Assembly (NCBI RefSeq): GCF_023343835.1
Contig: NC_064435.1
Span: 77,386,134 to 77,450,133, forward strand
Source of the DNA: Lagopus muta
Taxonomy: Eukaryota; Chordata; Aves; Galliformes; Phasianidae
Direction of reading: 5' to 3'
Length of the DNA stretch: 64,000 bases
The translations under genes and the position numbers were made by a program. The notes under the pieces were generated by a model. It was not told where the DNA came from and did no database searches. It saw only the letters and a list, made by a program, of their open reading frames with translations. Shown piece after piece: positions 1 through 11,453 of this stretch; positions within the stretch are counted from its first letter, which is position 1; each line of letters starts with the position of its first letter.

Positions 1-562
1 AGTAGCTAAATTGAGAAAATAAAGGGCTTTTTTTTTTTTCACTTTTTTTTTTTAACTTGAAATTTCCTTGTAGAACTTGTGTCATGGGAAAGTGTTTAAA
101 CAGCTCTGTAAAATTCAAAAACTGTATAAAGCCACATGAACAGAGTAACACTTGAGGCTGTACTACCTAATTCAAAGCAGCCATTCTTACTGCTTCAGGG
201 AATAAATTCCTTGACAGCTGGGATCAAGGGAAAATCACTGTCCATGGAATACCAAACATAAAAAGCACTATGTAGAGGTAATGCTTTACAGGGTTATGTA
301 TTGCTACAAATACTGTATTGGATGATATAGACCACTGCTTTGTTCTGGTCTAGAAATCATTGTGGTCTCTGTAACAGTTACCTCAGCCGTGCTGCTCAGA
401 AATGCTGTAGGGATAAATGTTCCGGTGGGTTCTCTGCTCCTCTGCCAACCAAACTGTAGAAGGGCATTGTTACTCTTAAAGAAAGTCCTTAATGAAATAA
501 TCAAACCTGTAAGGTATTTGACTCCAGGAACACAGGCACATAAAAATTTGCTTGGATGCTGA

Positions 563-596
563 TTTTTTTTTTATTTTATTTATTTATTTATTTTTC
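563..596. repeat. T-rich / (TTTA)n low-complexity tract
   Basis: A run of T is followed by TTTTA and TTTA units, visible directly. This is ordinary simple-repeat DNA. Confidence 0.85.
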
Positions 597-809
597 AGTG
601 AAATTGCTTAATGTTTTTTGTTCAGCTTGTTCTTACTGACTCTCTAAGCCAAATGCTGGTTATCAGCATACTCATAAATCAAATATTTGAGGAACAGGCT
701 TCCAAACATTTCAAACACAGGACAAATATGACGGGAGCGTCAGTCCCAACCAAAACTGAAAATCACTGTTAACTTGTCTTTTGAATACAGATTTATTTAG
801 AAAATTCTG

Positions 810-900
810 ATGAAGAAAAAAAAAAGAAAAGAAAAAAAAAAAGAAAAGGCACTTGCTAAAAAAATAAGAGAGAAAGGGAAGAAAGGAAAAGGATGTGGGG
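810..900. repeat. Polypurine (A/G-rich) low-complexity tract
   Basis: The plus strand is dominated by GAAAA-type purine runs with few pyrimidines. It gives a lysine-rich chance frame that should not be taken for a gene. Confidence 0.75.
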
Positions 901-3900
901 GACTCCATCATGGCAGACTTTTCAGAGAAAAAAAAATCTTGAAAGTGCCTCTGACAGCTCCAGTAGTAATCCTAACTGCCAGCACAGTAGTGGTGAACCC
1001 CTGTGTTCCCACCAAAAACATCTTTTCAGATGTGCTGCCATGCGAATTTGAACTGTAAAAATGTATCCGTTGTGATGGCACTGTTCTCATAGGGTTCATC
1101 CCTGTGTAAAAAAAAAAAAAAGTCAATGGTCCTGGATAAACACTAAAGAAGCAATGATGCTAATGGATGCTAATGTGTGCATTTTGTATGTGGAAGTCCA
1201 ACCTGCAGTTTCAAGCTCAGTTATTTGCCTTGGAAAAACAGTGCATTTTTCTATGACAAATGTTTTCAGTTAATTTCTGTTGAAATGGTTTTTTTCCCCT
1301 TACCGTCTTTGGTGATGCTTATGTTTCATTATTTTGAAGGTTAAGGAAGTCCAGACTTGCTTTTGTGTAATAAATTAAAGACATCTCTATACATTCATGA
1401 CTCTGGTTTCATATAGTGGAGAAAAAAAAAGGATTCTGTCGTTGTTGCTGTCCTTTGCAGGCTGGAGTTGTTGTGTAACAGCAGGTGCCTTTGAAAGAAA
1501 TGCTGTTGGCACTTGTGAAGGCAGACTGCCCACAGCTGCATCTTTTTTGTTTTTTCTTTTTACTTAGGGAAAGGCCATTGTTTTGCGTTTTTTGCTGTTG
1601 TTGTTTGTTTTGTTATGAGTAAATCCATGGGAATCTCTGAAGAAAAGCTCAGGCAGATTAAAAGACACAATAGGCTTAAGAAACATGACAATAGTGGATG
1701 CTACAGGTCATTGGTTGCATTTAAGTATATACTTATACTTAATATTGTCCCAATGGTTGTCTAAACCCAGCAATCCTAAAATTGCACTGTACTGTTTTTA
1801 TAGTATTATTATTATTACTACTATTTCTTACATGTTCCGATGCTTAGAAATTACTAAGCACTCTTTTTCATTTACAGTGTCTTCTGTAATAGTATATGGT
1901 CATAATGAAGCCGACAGAACTGAAAAAGAATTAGGAGCCTAGACCAGAAATCTGCACTGCCTAATTTCTCAGATTACTCCCTTTATTTCAAGATAAAAAT
2001 TTTGGAAATGAAATAATACACAGCACTAGTTAAAATTTCTACCATTGTGTACAGTGATAGGTCTCACATTTTGTATGCCAGTTCATGTAAGGGCTGATTT
2101 ACACCTTTACATATACCAGAAATCTAGGCCAGTTCACAGATAAATTTAAAAGTATCAGATGATGCATTTTTTTTTTTTGAAATTTGGGTACCATTTCTGT
2201 GTTGAAGATGATGTCACTAACTAAAATTCAAGGTAATTATTACTTTTGCTTGCTAAGTCTGCAAGATGAATCAATTAGAGGGAAGTCTGCATGCAACATT
2301 TGAAATCATTAGTAGTGAAACTACACTGATGTTGATATTTTGTACTGGTGTCAAAGCATTTTCTTCCTATTAAACCCTTTAATTTATTCTGAAATTTTCC
2401 AGTACATAAAAATATAGCATTGAATTAAAACAAGAATCAAGTGAAAAAAAGTTATGAATAATATTAAATATTTCTGTCTTATTAAAATTAAATGCTGTAA
2501 TACTTGCATAAAATGAGAGATGTTTAATTTTTTCCTATTGCTTTTTTCTTTGTAGGTAACATATTTTGACAAAAAAAAAAAAAAAATGTTGCAAGAAGGA
2601 TGTAGCACATAAGATTTTTCTTCTGGATTCTTCTGAAGGTTTCAAGAAACTGCATTATAATATAATAATGCATTATGATTGGTAAAAAAAACTTCATTCG
2701 TCTTATCCTACTGAGGAGCTGCTTCTAACAAAATATGAAACAACATTCTCATCTTTCCCATGATTGTGTCAAAAATCAGAGGTTCAGAGATAAAATACGT
2801 ATTGGAAAATAAATTGTCAGAATTTTTTTTGCATCTCTATTTTAACAGCACTTAAATGACTTGGGAAAGCATTTCAGGAAAAATATTTTTTTTTAGAAAA
2901 TAAACAAGCAGGAAAAAAAAAACCACCCTCAACATCTGAAGGGTTAGAACTTTAACATTAGAAGAAGGGATAATTGCGACAAATATTTATTGTTCTGTTG
3001 ATTTGCTTGACTAACTCTAACCCTCAACAGTAAGTGCTTTGTGCTTTCATTCAGTATTTTATTTGTTAGCAAATATTCTAAGGGAAGTGTAGTCCCCTGT
3101 GCTTTGCAGATGACCTCAGGAAGTATAGTTACGTAGAATAAAATCATAGACAAAAACTGGGTCTTTTCTTAACAATGAATATCTTCATTATGTAGCTATG
3201 GGGATGATTTCAATTAAAAAAATATATATATATCTGATTGGCAACTAATTTCTTGCTTAGCCAAATAAAGAAAATCCAGATCTGATTTTATTTTTTGACT
3301 AGAGCTGTGACTTATTTGACTTAAAAAAAAAAAAAAAACAAACTTTAGTATGAAGAAGAAAGCTTTGTTTGCCTCTGTCTTTCATTATCAGTACTTCAAA
3401 ATTCGAAGCGTCACCTGTTTCACTCTGTTTTTCTTTCTGAATAATTTTTTTTCCATAACATACAAGCTGGTATGAAAATCTATCTACTTACAAAGTGGTT
3501 AGTATTCATTTTTTTGGTTTCTAGGTTGTAAGAAAGGCAGGGCACTGAGAGATAAAACTGGAGAAGGAGGAAGGCTGATGATGAGATGTTCTCAATTGCA
3601 TAGCATAGCATAACTATATTCTAACAGAGCAAATTTTTGTCATCTTGAAGGCCGTGGTAAATATAACACAACACTGAAAATGATGCACAAAAATACAGCT
3701 TATTTATTAAAAAAGTATATTCAAATGTGTATAATGTAGAGACAGATATTTAAATATGGATAATACAAAGACAGACAGAAACGAAGGGCATTTGTCTGTT
3801 ACTCCCTTTATCAAAAATCAGGAAGCTGTTCCTCCTGCGCTCTATCCCAAAGACATTTTATCCTTGGTTTTTAGTGTATCTTCAGAGCAAGTGATTTATG

Positions 3901-6014
3901 TAAGCCCTGCATATTTGTGTGTTTTGTCATTGAAGAGGTCACTGATTTAGCTATACTTTTGCTTGCTTGCAGTCAAAATACTTACTGATTTTGAATACAA
4001 AGAGTTTTTACTCAGGTTAAAACATCCTCTTCACCCACATGTTGGGATTTCTTTTTTGTTATTAATTTAATTAGAACATTGTAATACTACTTCTTCATAC
4101 AGCATTTCAGCTTTCTTGATGAGCTGTTTTGAGGCAAAATAGCATTTTATGCCTTCTAGAATGATATTTGAACTTGTACAGCTCTCATCTGACACAGATC
4201 CTTGTATTTCTCCTAAATGACAGACTGATCACTCATTGTTCAGCAGTGTAAATGGAATTCAAACAGAGTTTTTAACTACATGCCAGCTGAGACCAAAGGT
4301 ACAGTACTTTTGACAAATGACAATTTTGGTGTATCTAGTTTGTAGAATAGCCTTTGGGAGTTACCTGTGTGATAACATTGCTCTGTTGGTCAATTTACTG
4401 TACTTTTTTTAATCATATGCATTGATTTTCTTAAACGTACAAAAGGAAGGTAAAACCAAACAAACTTTCTTAAGCAAAAATTTCACAATATGCCATTTAA
4501 GAAAGCCAACTCTAATTACCAGTCATGCCAAATTATCAAATTCTGTTGTGGAATGTAGCAACCACATTTCTTCATAGTCAATTCAATATTTTTGCTCAAG
4601 TTTAAATTGACTACTTGGAAAATGAATGAAAAACATATTTCAAACTGAATTTCAAGGCAGCTGGCTGCTTAACAGGAAAGTTGAGTAGCAGACTAGTAAT
4701 GCTTGAGAGGTTCTCCAGAATCTTGAAAGCATCCAAAAGTATGATGATTATAAATTTTTACAAGTTTTATGTAATTATGTATGACATTTAATAGAAACCT
4801 TCCAAAGTGGCTGCTTGAAGCATATCTGAACTCAAGTGAAATTAACTGTTAAGTGTACACTTCAAAAAGAAATCCTTTGTTTTGTACATCTGATGTTACA
4901 ACAGTAATTTTAACAAAATAATCTAACTGTAATTAAAATAAGCTGTGAAATATTACCTATTTTTAAATTAGTTATTTGGAATTTGGTCTTGTTCAACTTT
5001 ATTCCTAATTTTACATTGCCACATTATTCATCTCTAATGCAGATACTTGGTACTTTGATGTCATTTTCTTGCTGCTTTATCTGCCAAACCTTTGATATAG
5101 TAAAAAATGTTTCAATTGCATCACTAAAAAATTGAGATTTTGTGCTCCGTCTTCATTAGTTTGATGTCTTAATGACAATGGGACAGTATAAGAATCTGTG
5201 GAAACAAGTTTTATATTCACTGTGCTTAGCTATCAGAATCAGAATGTTATGGCTTTATGAACACATCTTTTTCATCCCTAACCCAACCATCTATTTTAAA
5301 ACAGAACTCTCTTAATCACAAAAATAAATCTTCTATCTTCAGACAGGGCCTATTATTCAATGATACAAAGATTCTGTGTATGTCTATACAAAATACAGAA
5401 GACATGAATCAATAAGAACTTTGTATCATTGTTTAATCACCTTGAAGCAAAGACTATGTAGAAGAAAACATGAAACCCGCATGGAACACTTTCTTGAAGA
5501 TTCTGCATAGCCTTCATTTCTGTTACAATACAGCAAGCTAATCTATTGAAAGCTTACCCAAACCTTTTCATGTAATATTCCCACAGCAAAGTCTAAACCT
5601 AATTACACATTGTAAATTGTTTATTACAGCTTTCAATTCTTCTTGCATTTGAAAAGTAAAAAGAAAAACAAAACCAACAATGAGAAATTTAAATAATCTA
5701 ACTTTTCTATTAGAAAGCATACTACTTTTTTCTTTTTAATATCAGCACTAAAGTTACTGTTAACAGATGAAAAATGTGTGAGTACTAATAGTGAAAGAGG
5801 TTTCAAGGCTCACAGAATGGTTTACTGAAGAAAATCAGAGTAAATTTTATGAAATAATGGCTAGAAACAATATGGAAAATACTATCATTGAATGCTTTGT
5901 TGTGGATCAATCATAGAAGGGATTTTTGGTAATTATACATCTGCATGAGCAGAGAGAGCAATTTTGCAATTAAAATAGTTCTTATGTGCGTAATCCATTT
6001 TCTTTTCTTTCCAG

Positions 6015-6050
6015 GCCTATTAATAGCAATGTTAGTGGCAACAGACCCAG
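6015..6050 (+). other. Candidate 36-nt microexon (splice-flanked open segment)
   Basis: The segment is preceded by a pyrimidine-rich acceptor-like sequence (TTTTCTTTTCTTTCCAG, ending at 6014) and followed by a donor-like GTAGGC after CAG at 6050. It is 36 bases long, so inclusion or skipping would keep frame. Two of its three frames are open. No protein family is recognised. Splice-like pairs of this quality occur by chance in AT-rich introns, so this is inference only. Confidence 0.15.
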
Positions 6051-7849
6051 GTAGGCTTTCATGTGAAGTGGTGAGGCAATTTATGCTTGTGTGGGCATGC
6101 ACACACTCTGCGTGTTCCTCAGCTAAGAAACTGCAAGTGTGCACAAGTGTCATGGGGCTAGAATGTAAGATTCTCTGCATAACCCTCTAATTTTGGAGGA
6201 TCTTTCTTCTTCTTCTTACACTTCCCTCAGCTGCTTGTTATTCTCACTTAGTCTATCATGAGAATTTATTTTGCAAATTACAATCCTGAATGCTACTTCT
6301 TGAAGTTGTGATTTTCTGTAGCAGCAACAGTGCGTAAGAACAAAAGTTTATCTGGAGCCTCTAAAAAAAGTGTGCAATTCTCATTTTCTTCAAGAAATCT
6401 AAAGCCCATGAAGAAAACATTAATCTATAATTCATCATTATCTTGGCTTCCCAGTCCCTTCCAAAAGTGAAGCATGCAGGAAATGTGGCCATTTTCTTAT
6501 TTTGAGAAATCATTCTTCTGCACATCCAGGACTAAGTGACTGAGAAAATCAGTCAATGCCTTGGCCTCTGTCGGTAAATAAGTGTTTCCAAAATGGTTTG
6601 TTCAGGGGTTTTTTAAGCCTTTTATGGACGGAAGAATTAATCTCTGGAGAGATTAATTACTGCTGCATGTATATGAAAACACTGAAGTTCACAAGTATCT
6701 CACATGAAGCCTTTTTGCTTTCATTTAAAGTAATGCAAATTATTCAGCTTTAACAGCTGCTATTAGTAAATAATAAACCATTTGACTTAAATCCTTTCTG
6801 AAATACACTGGCACAAGACTAGGTTATTTTATTTGGGCTATGCCTGTGTTGTGGTGGAGGTTAGCTTCCTAGCTTATCATTCCAGTCATTATCTGCTTCT
6901 CCAGCTGTGGCAAGTGTCTTGGTTGGTGGGTAATTTTTCCAGAAAGAGTCAAATGTTTTAAGTATGTGTGATGCTATAGGCACACACTATAAATTCGTTC
7001 TATGGGGAGGCTATTATTCTCTTTAAATAGTATGTGTAAAGATAAAATCTAAAATAAGTTTCGTATTTTACAGTCACATTTACCTACTTTGTGTGGATGT
7101 TTGATTAGACTTAAGGCTGAAAGAAGGCACTAAATAAAAGAAACAATAGTGACATTTTAACACAGCTGTTATACAGTGTTACAGCTAACTCCAATTGGAA
7201 AATGCAGCTCTTACCATATTTCATTGAGTCAACTGAAAAACTGATAGCTTTATAAATGTCAAACTTTAAAATTCAAAATTAGTGTCCAGACTGGTGTATG
7301 CACACTCTAAGACTGTGTGTGTGTCAGCAGGGGGGTCTGACAGTAAGTGTGGAAAGAGGGTTTGAAAACTGAAGGGTCTAATTCTGTAACGATCAGCTTC
7401 ACATTTAAAACATGCTTCTCTCACTCATTTGGTGATTATAAAAAATATTCTAATGTCTGTATTCAGTGTATTCATTTCATTCTTTTGAATGAATATAGTG
7501 ATTTAACATATGCCATCTCAGCACTGGATTTTATGTTAATCAATCCAGCACCTTTTGTGTCTCTGCTCCTGCGACCCTTATTGTCACTCATCTCTGTCCC
7601 TGTTCAAGGTTGAATTTAGGCAACATTGTGAACTGTGCCTGCAGTCCAGCGATCTGATTCAGCCCATTTCAGAATTTCGAATCCATTAAGGAAAGGAGGA
7701 GGATTCAGTGAGTAACTTACACCTCCCAGCTGACACCAGTGCTTGACTGGGGATTTCACAGCAGTGTTAAGTAGGGTTGCTGGCGATGAACTTGAGTTTA
7801 AAGATTCAGTACAAATATAACTGAGATTCAATACATCTTCCTTGAACAT

Positions 7850-8172
7850 GATGGGCTTGCATTATATGCAGCATTCCAGTTGATATATTAGGAGTGCTTG
7901 CTCCAATGACATTAATACTTCCATATTTCTTTTTGAAATACCTTGCCTGAAAAATCCTAAGATTGCTTTTGACATTTTCATGGCTACTTCACAGTGATGG
8001 TTCATAGTAATCTTATAATTGACTAATACACCTAGATCTTTCTCTTCCTCTGACATTTCCAACTAATGACTTCCCATGTGAAGGAGGAAATTCTTGTCAT
8101 TAACCCCCGAAAGCATGACCTTGCGCTTGACTATGAAATCTCATAACATTTTCCTGTTCCAGTCCAAAAGGT
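7850..8172 (-). mobile_element. Ancient CR1-like non-LTR retrotransposon fragment
   Basis: Read on the minus strand, an open stretch at 7862-8062 carries a recognisable CR1 reverse-transcriptase block. Residues KDLGVLVNYKIT are followed by HHCEVAMKMSKAILGF and a degraded counterpart of the [20 protein letters not shown] region. The open stretch stops soon after, and both ends are truncated with no 3' octamer tail. It is much more diverged than the copies at 43.3 kb and 50.9 kb, so it is probably an old insertion. Boundaries are approximate. An L3/CR1-related family rather than a young CR1 subfamily is possible. Confidence 0.75.
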
Positions 8173-9289
8173 CTTTTATTTTTATTTTTTCCAGAGTGTA
8201 ATATTCTCATCATTTCCTGTATTGAGAGTCTCTTTACTTCACATAATCAACAGAATTAGCAAGGTAAATTTAATATCAAGGTCCTGAATAAGTCAGAACC
8301 TAAGACCAACTCTTCAGAAACTGTGTTAGAAACTGTCTTTGAGCCTGATATGTCACTTCTTAATATGAGCTATTTTATTTAATCTAATTTAGATTCTTCC
8401 TTTCCTATTTTAAACAGATTTTCCTACTCTTTTTAAAAGAAAGATATTGGATAAATTTCACAAACTACACATGCTGAAGCCGTTCATGTTTTTGCTCTAC
8501 TCGTCATTTACTGATTCCCCCTTCCAATATTTCTTCTGTAGTTCTGAATGCTCAAGAAATAGATCTGTAGCATCCTCCATAATTTATTCTACCCCTTCTA
8601 AGAAATTTCTGTTCTGAGAGTGTAAGATAACATCCTCAGCATGATTTGTTCTTTAAAAATCATTGCTATACAGAAGGACCCAAACCATCCTGCAGGTTTC
8701 CTGCACCAAAAACTGTTTTTGAGCAGAAGACAGACTGGCCCAGTATCTCATTCTAACAGAAAAACAACCTTCTCAGATAGTTGTATCTTTTTATGAACAC
8801 TTGGGGGGTGGCCTAAGCAAACCGATCTGCTCTCCAAATTGCTTTTGCTTCCAATAGGGATAATTGAATTAATCCCTTTTCTTAGGATGTTTTGGACACT
8901 CCTCTCCCCCCTTTCCCTCACCTCCTGTTACAAAAGCAATTTCTTCCCTACAAAATGAAGTCTTATTAAAAGCCAATAAAATGTTTAGCTCTTGTGTTGC
9001 AAGTTAGCAACACAACACAGGGTTCTGGTACAGGAAAGATTTCTTTATTGCTTTCTCTCTATATCATCTTTTTCTTTCCCAAACAAGTCTTTCATATTCT
9101 AACAAGCATATTCAGTACATTTCCACTAAGAATCTATTGGCTAGAAAGCAAGTAAGTTCCATAATAAGTCTTCATAACAGCAGACAACTTATCTCATGCT
9201 TAGCTACGAAACATCCCTGTTTATACTGTTCATTTCTCTTTCCCAGCACTGTATTGTCAGCGAGTTAATATTCAACGAGGTTGAGCCAC
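8173..9289. other. Unique DNA between two CR1 fragments
   Basis: No gene or known repeat is recognised. It contains a short perfect hairpin at 8992-9015, listed separately. Confidence 0.6.
8992..9015. repeat. Perfect 9-bp inverted repeat with 6-nt loop
   Basis: TTGTGTTGC at 8992-9000 is the exact reverse complement of GCAACACAA at 9007-9015, with AAGTTA between. The stem-loop could form in single-stranded DNA or RNA. No function is evident. Confidence 0.8.
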
Positions 9290-10165
9290 AGGCAGGGCCA
9301 CCAACCTCCGGATCTGGTACTAGACCAGATTGTCCAGAAGCTCATCTAACCTGGACTTGAACATCTTCAGGGACAGAACATCCACTGCCTCTCTGGGCAG
9401 TCTCTTCCAGCACCTCACCACTCTCTCTGTGAAGAACTCTCCTCTGACATCCAATCTAAACCTTTCCTCCTTCAGCTTGAAATCATCCCCCTTTGTCCTG
9501 TCTATGCAAGTAAAAATTTTATTCCCCTCCTTACTTAAAATCCCTTTTTAAATACTGGAAGGCTGCAATGAGGTCTCCTCACAGCCTTCTCTTATCCAGG
9601 CTGAACATGTCCAGCTTCCTCAGCCTGTTTGCATAGGAGAGGTACTCCAGCCTTCTGATCATCCTCTTGGCCCTCCTCTGGACCCTTTCCAAAAGCTCAA
9701 CATCTTTTATGTATTGGGGGCCCCAGACGTGGACTCAGTATTCCAGAGAGGGCCTTGTGAGCAGAGAGGAACAATCACCTCCTCTGTCCCTGCTGGCCAT
9801 ACCTTTTGTGATGGAGCCCAGGATACCATTGGCCTTTCAAGCTGCAAGAGTGCACTGCTGGATCACATTCAGTTTTTCATTCACCAAAACCCCCAGGTCA
9901 TTCTTTGCAGGGCTACTCCCTAGGAGTTCTTCTCCCAGTCTGCATATGTATCTGAGACTACTCCAACGCAAGTACAAAACCTTGCACTTTGCTATGTTGA
10001 ATTTAATGCTTAGATGCATATGGATGCACCTTTCAAGTTTCCTGAGGTCCCTCTGGGTGGCTTCCTTTCCTTGTAATGTGCCAACTGCACTGCTCAGCTT
10101 GATGTCAACTGCAAACTGACGGAGAATGCACGTGAGTCTGTCATCAGTGTCACATAAGACTCTTG
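9290..10165 (-). mobile_element. CR1 non-LTR retrotransposon fragment (reverse-transcriptase C-terminal region)
   Basis: On the minus strand this is a long CR1 ORF2 remnant running from the palm/thumb region of the reverse transcriptase to near the 3' end. One open piece (9837-10019) shows CKVLYLRWSSLRY, RLGEELL and KNDLGVLVNEKLN, characteristic of avian CR1. The remainder is broken by frameshifts across several frames. The 3' end lacks the terminal octamers, so the element is truncated at both ends. Proteins of this family nick target DNA and copy their own RNA into it, but this copy cannot encode a working enzyme. Overlapping open frames on the plus strand are antisense shadows. Confidence 0.92.
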
Positions 10166-10192
10166 GATATTCTTGACAACATACACAGAGCT

Positions 10193-10194
<2 letters not shown>

Positions 10195-10223
<29 letters not shown>
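10195..10223. repeat. (TA)n microsatellite
   Basis: About 14 uninterrupted TA units lie just beyond the 5' side of the preceding minus-strand CR1 fragment. Confidence 0.95.
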
Positions 10224-10226
<3 letters not shown>

Positions 10227-11020
10227 CAAAAAATAAATCTTCATAGCAACAAGATTCTTGACCATTCACATCTTTATCTCACATTCAAAAGAAAGGGAAA
10301 ATCCAGTCTTAGTGTTACCACACATAGACGTCATTTTAATTTGTCCCCAGATGATATTACATTATTCAAGACAAAATGGAAATTGTTTTCACTGTAGTTC
10401 GTCTGATATTATAGTATCTATATGAAGTGAACCTGAAAACCTACCTCAGTTGCACAGGTAAGTACAATTACTACAAGTACTAAGTAGTATGCTTTTACAA
10501 AGTTTACATTAGTTCCAGTTATAGTAGAATTTCTGAACAGACTTGAATTCTCTCTAAGTATAGCTTTGTATCTAAAATGCTAGACATCTCAACCATCTCT
10601 TGTAGTTTAATATGACTGGTAGAAATACGTTTTTTCTTTGCCTGCTTCTGTGATATTTCTTAAATGCCAGGTTTTAACATAATAAATATAATGGGAGAAT
10701 GCTTCACTGCTATATTTTCTTTAGGTTATTAGGAAACAATAAATCTGTCTATGTTCATAGAGTGGAAAAAAAAGCACTTGCTTTATATCAAAGTCTAGCC
10801 TGACCAGGACTTTCACTGAGTAACTTGGAAAGATTTTATGTTATTTTTTTATTACTCCTGGTTATGAAGTTTTTGTTAAATATCTCAAAAATGTAAATGT
10901 ACAGCTTTTCTCCCTCTCCCCCCCCACCTCAAGGCATCTACAGTTGGTTTTTTTGGGGGGCAACTATTAGGATTATGGAGAATGACTAAGAAAATTAATT
11001 AAAAACAGAATATACACCAA

Positions 11021-11052
11021 GGGCTGTAATTTAGGGCTGTAATTTACAGCCC
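11021..11052. repeat. 13-bp tandem duplication overlapping a 19-bp palindrome
   Basis: GGGCTGTAATTTA occurs twice in tandem (11021-11033 and 11034-11046). The second copy continues into a perfect inverted repeat, GGGCTGTAA / TTACAGCCC, with a single central T (11034-11052). This looks like a local duplication; no role is evident. Confidence 0.85.
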
Positions 11053-11408
11053 ATCAAGTTCAAAATATTTTCCTTAGCTCAGAACATGTTCCACATGTGT
11101 GTTAAACTCAAGAAAATTAAATTCAACCCTATATATCATATTCCCCTTTTTCATTAAAATGTTATTTAAATGCTTTCGTTAAGTGGAGCGTTTATTTAGA
11201 CATTAAATGAAATTATGTTGAAAATGTAAATGATCTATTTGACACCAAAAGAGGAAAGAGGCGGTAACAGTTTTAATTAAAAATTCAATCCTAGCAGAGT
11301 TCGCCCTCGTCAACTTAGAAATATAGCACGGACACTTTATTAAATTACAAAGTATCTGGTTAAAAGCTATCACTATGTTATGTGCTAAATGATCTGTTTC
11401 CATGCTAG

Positions 11409-11453
11409 ATCCAGTTTCTACACCAATTGGTGGAAAAACTCTGACTCCAGAAG
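11409..11453 (+). other. Candidate 45-nt exon-like segment
   Basis: A frame beginning with ATG at 11402 stays open for 49 codons to TAA at 11549-11551. Its composition is protein-like (residues DPVSTPIGGKTLTPEG near its start). Within it, 11409-11453 is preceded by an acceptor-like TTTCCATGCTAG and followed by a donor-like GTATCA, giving a 45-base frame-preserving unit. No family is recognised and the frame is short, so chance is quite likely. Confidence 0.15.

Larger units (their letters stand above)
1..7849. other. AT-rich unique non-coding DNA, no gene recognised
   Basis: This stretch has no recognisable gene or transposon. It holds scattered homopolymer runs (A runs near 2571-2586 and 3323-3338), a T/TTTA-rich tract at 563-596, a purine-rich tract around 810-900 and a small CATAG duplication near 3599-3614. 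Open frames are short, AT-driven and often open on both strands. One 36-base segment (6015-6050) is bracketed by splice-like signals and is listed separately. Intergenic or intronic DNA of a vertebrate is the simplest reading. Confidence 0.7.

Noticed and set aside
810..1058. Lysine-rich plus-strand frame
   Set aside because: Its first third is a polypurine tract; composition alone explains it.
9667..10119. 150-codon plus-strand open frame
   Set aside because: It is the antisense of a minus-strand CR1 reverse-transcriptase remnant.
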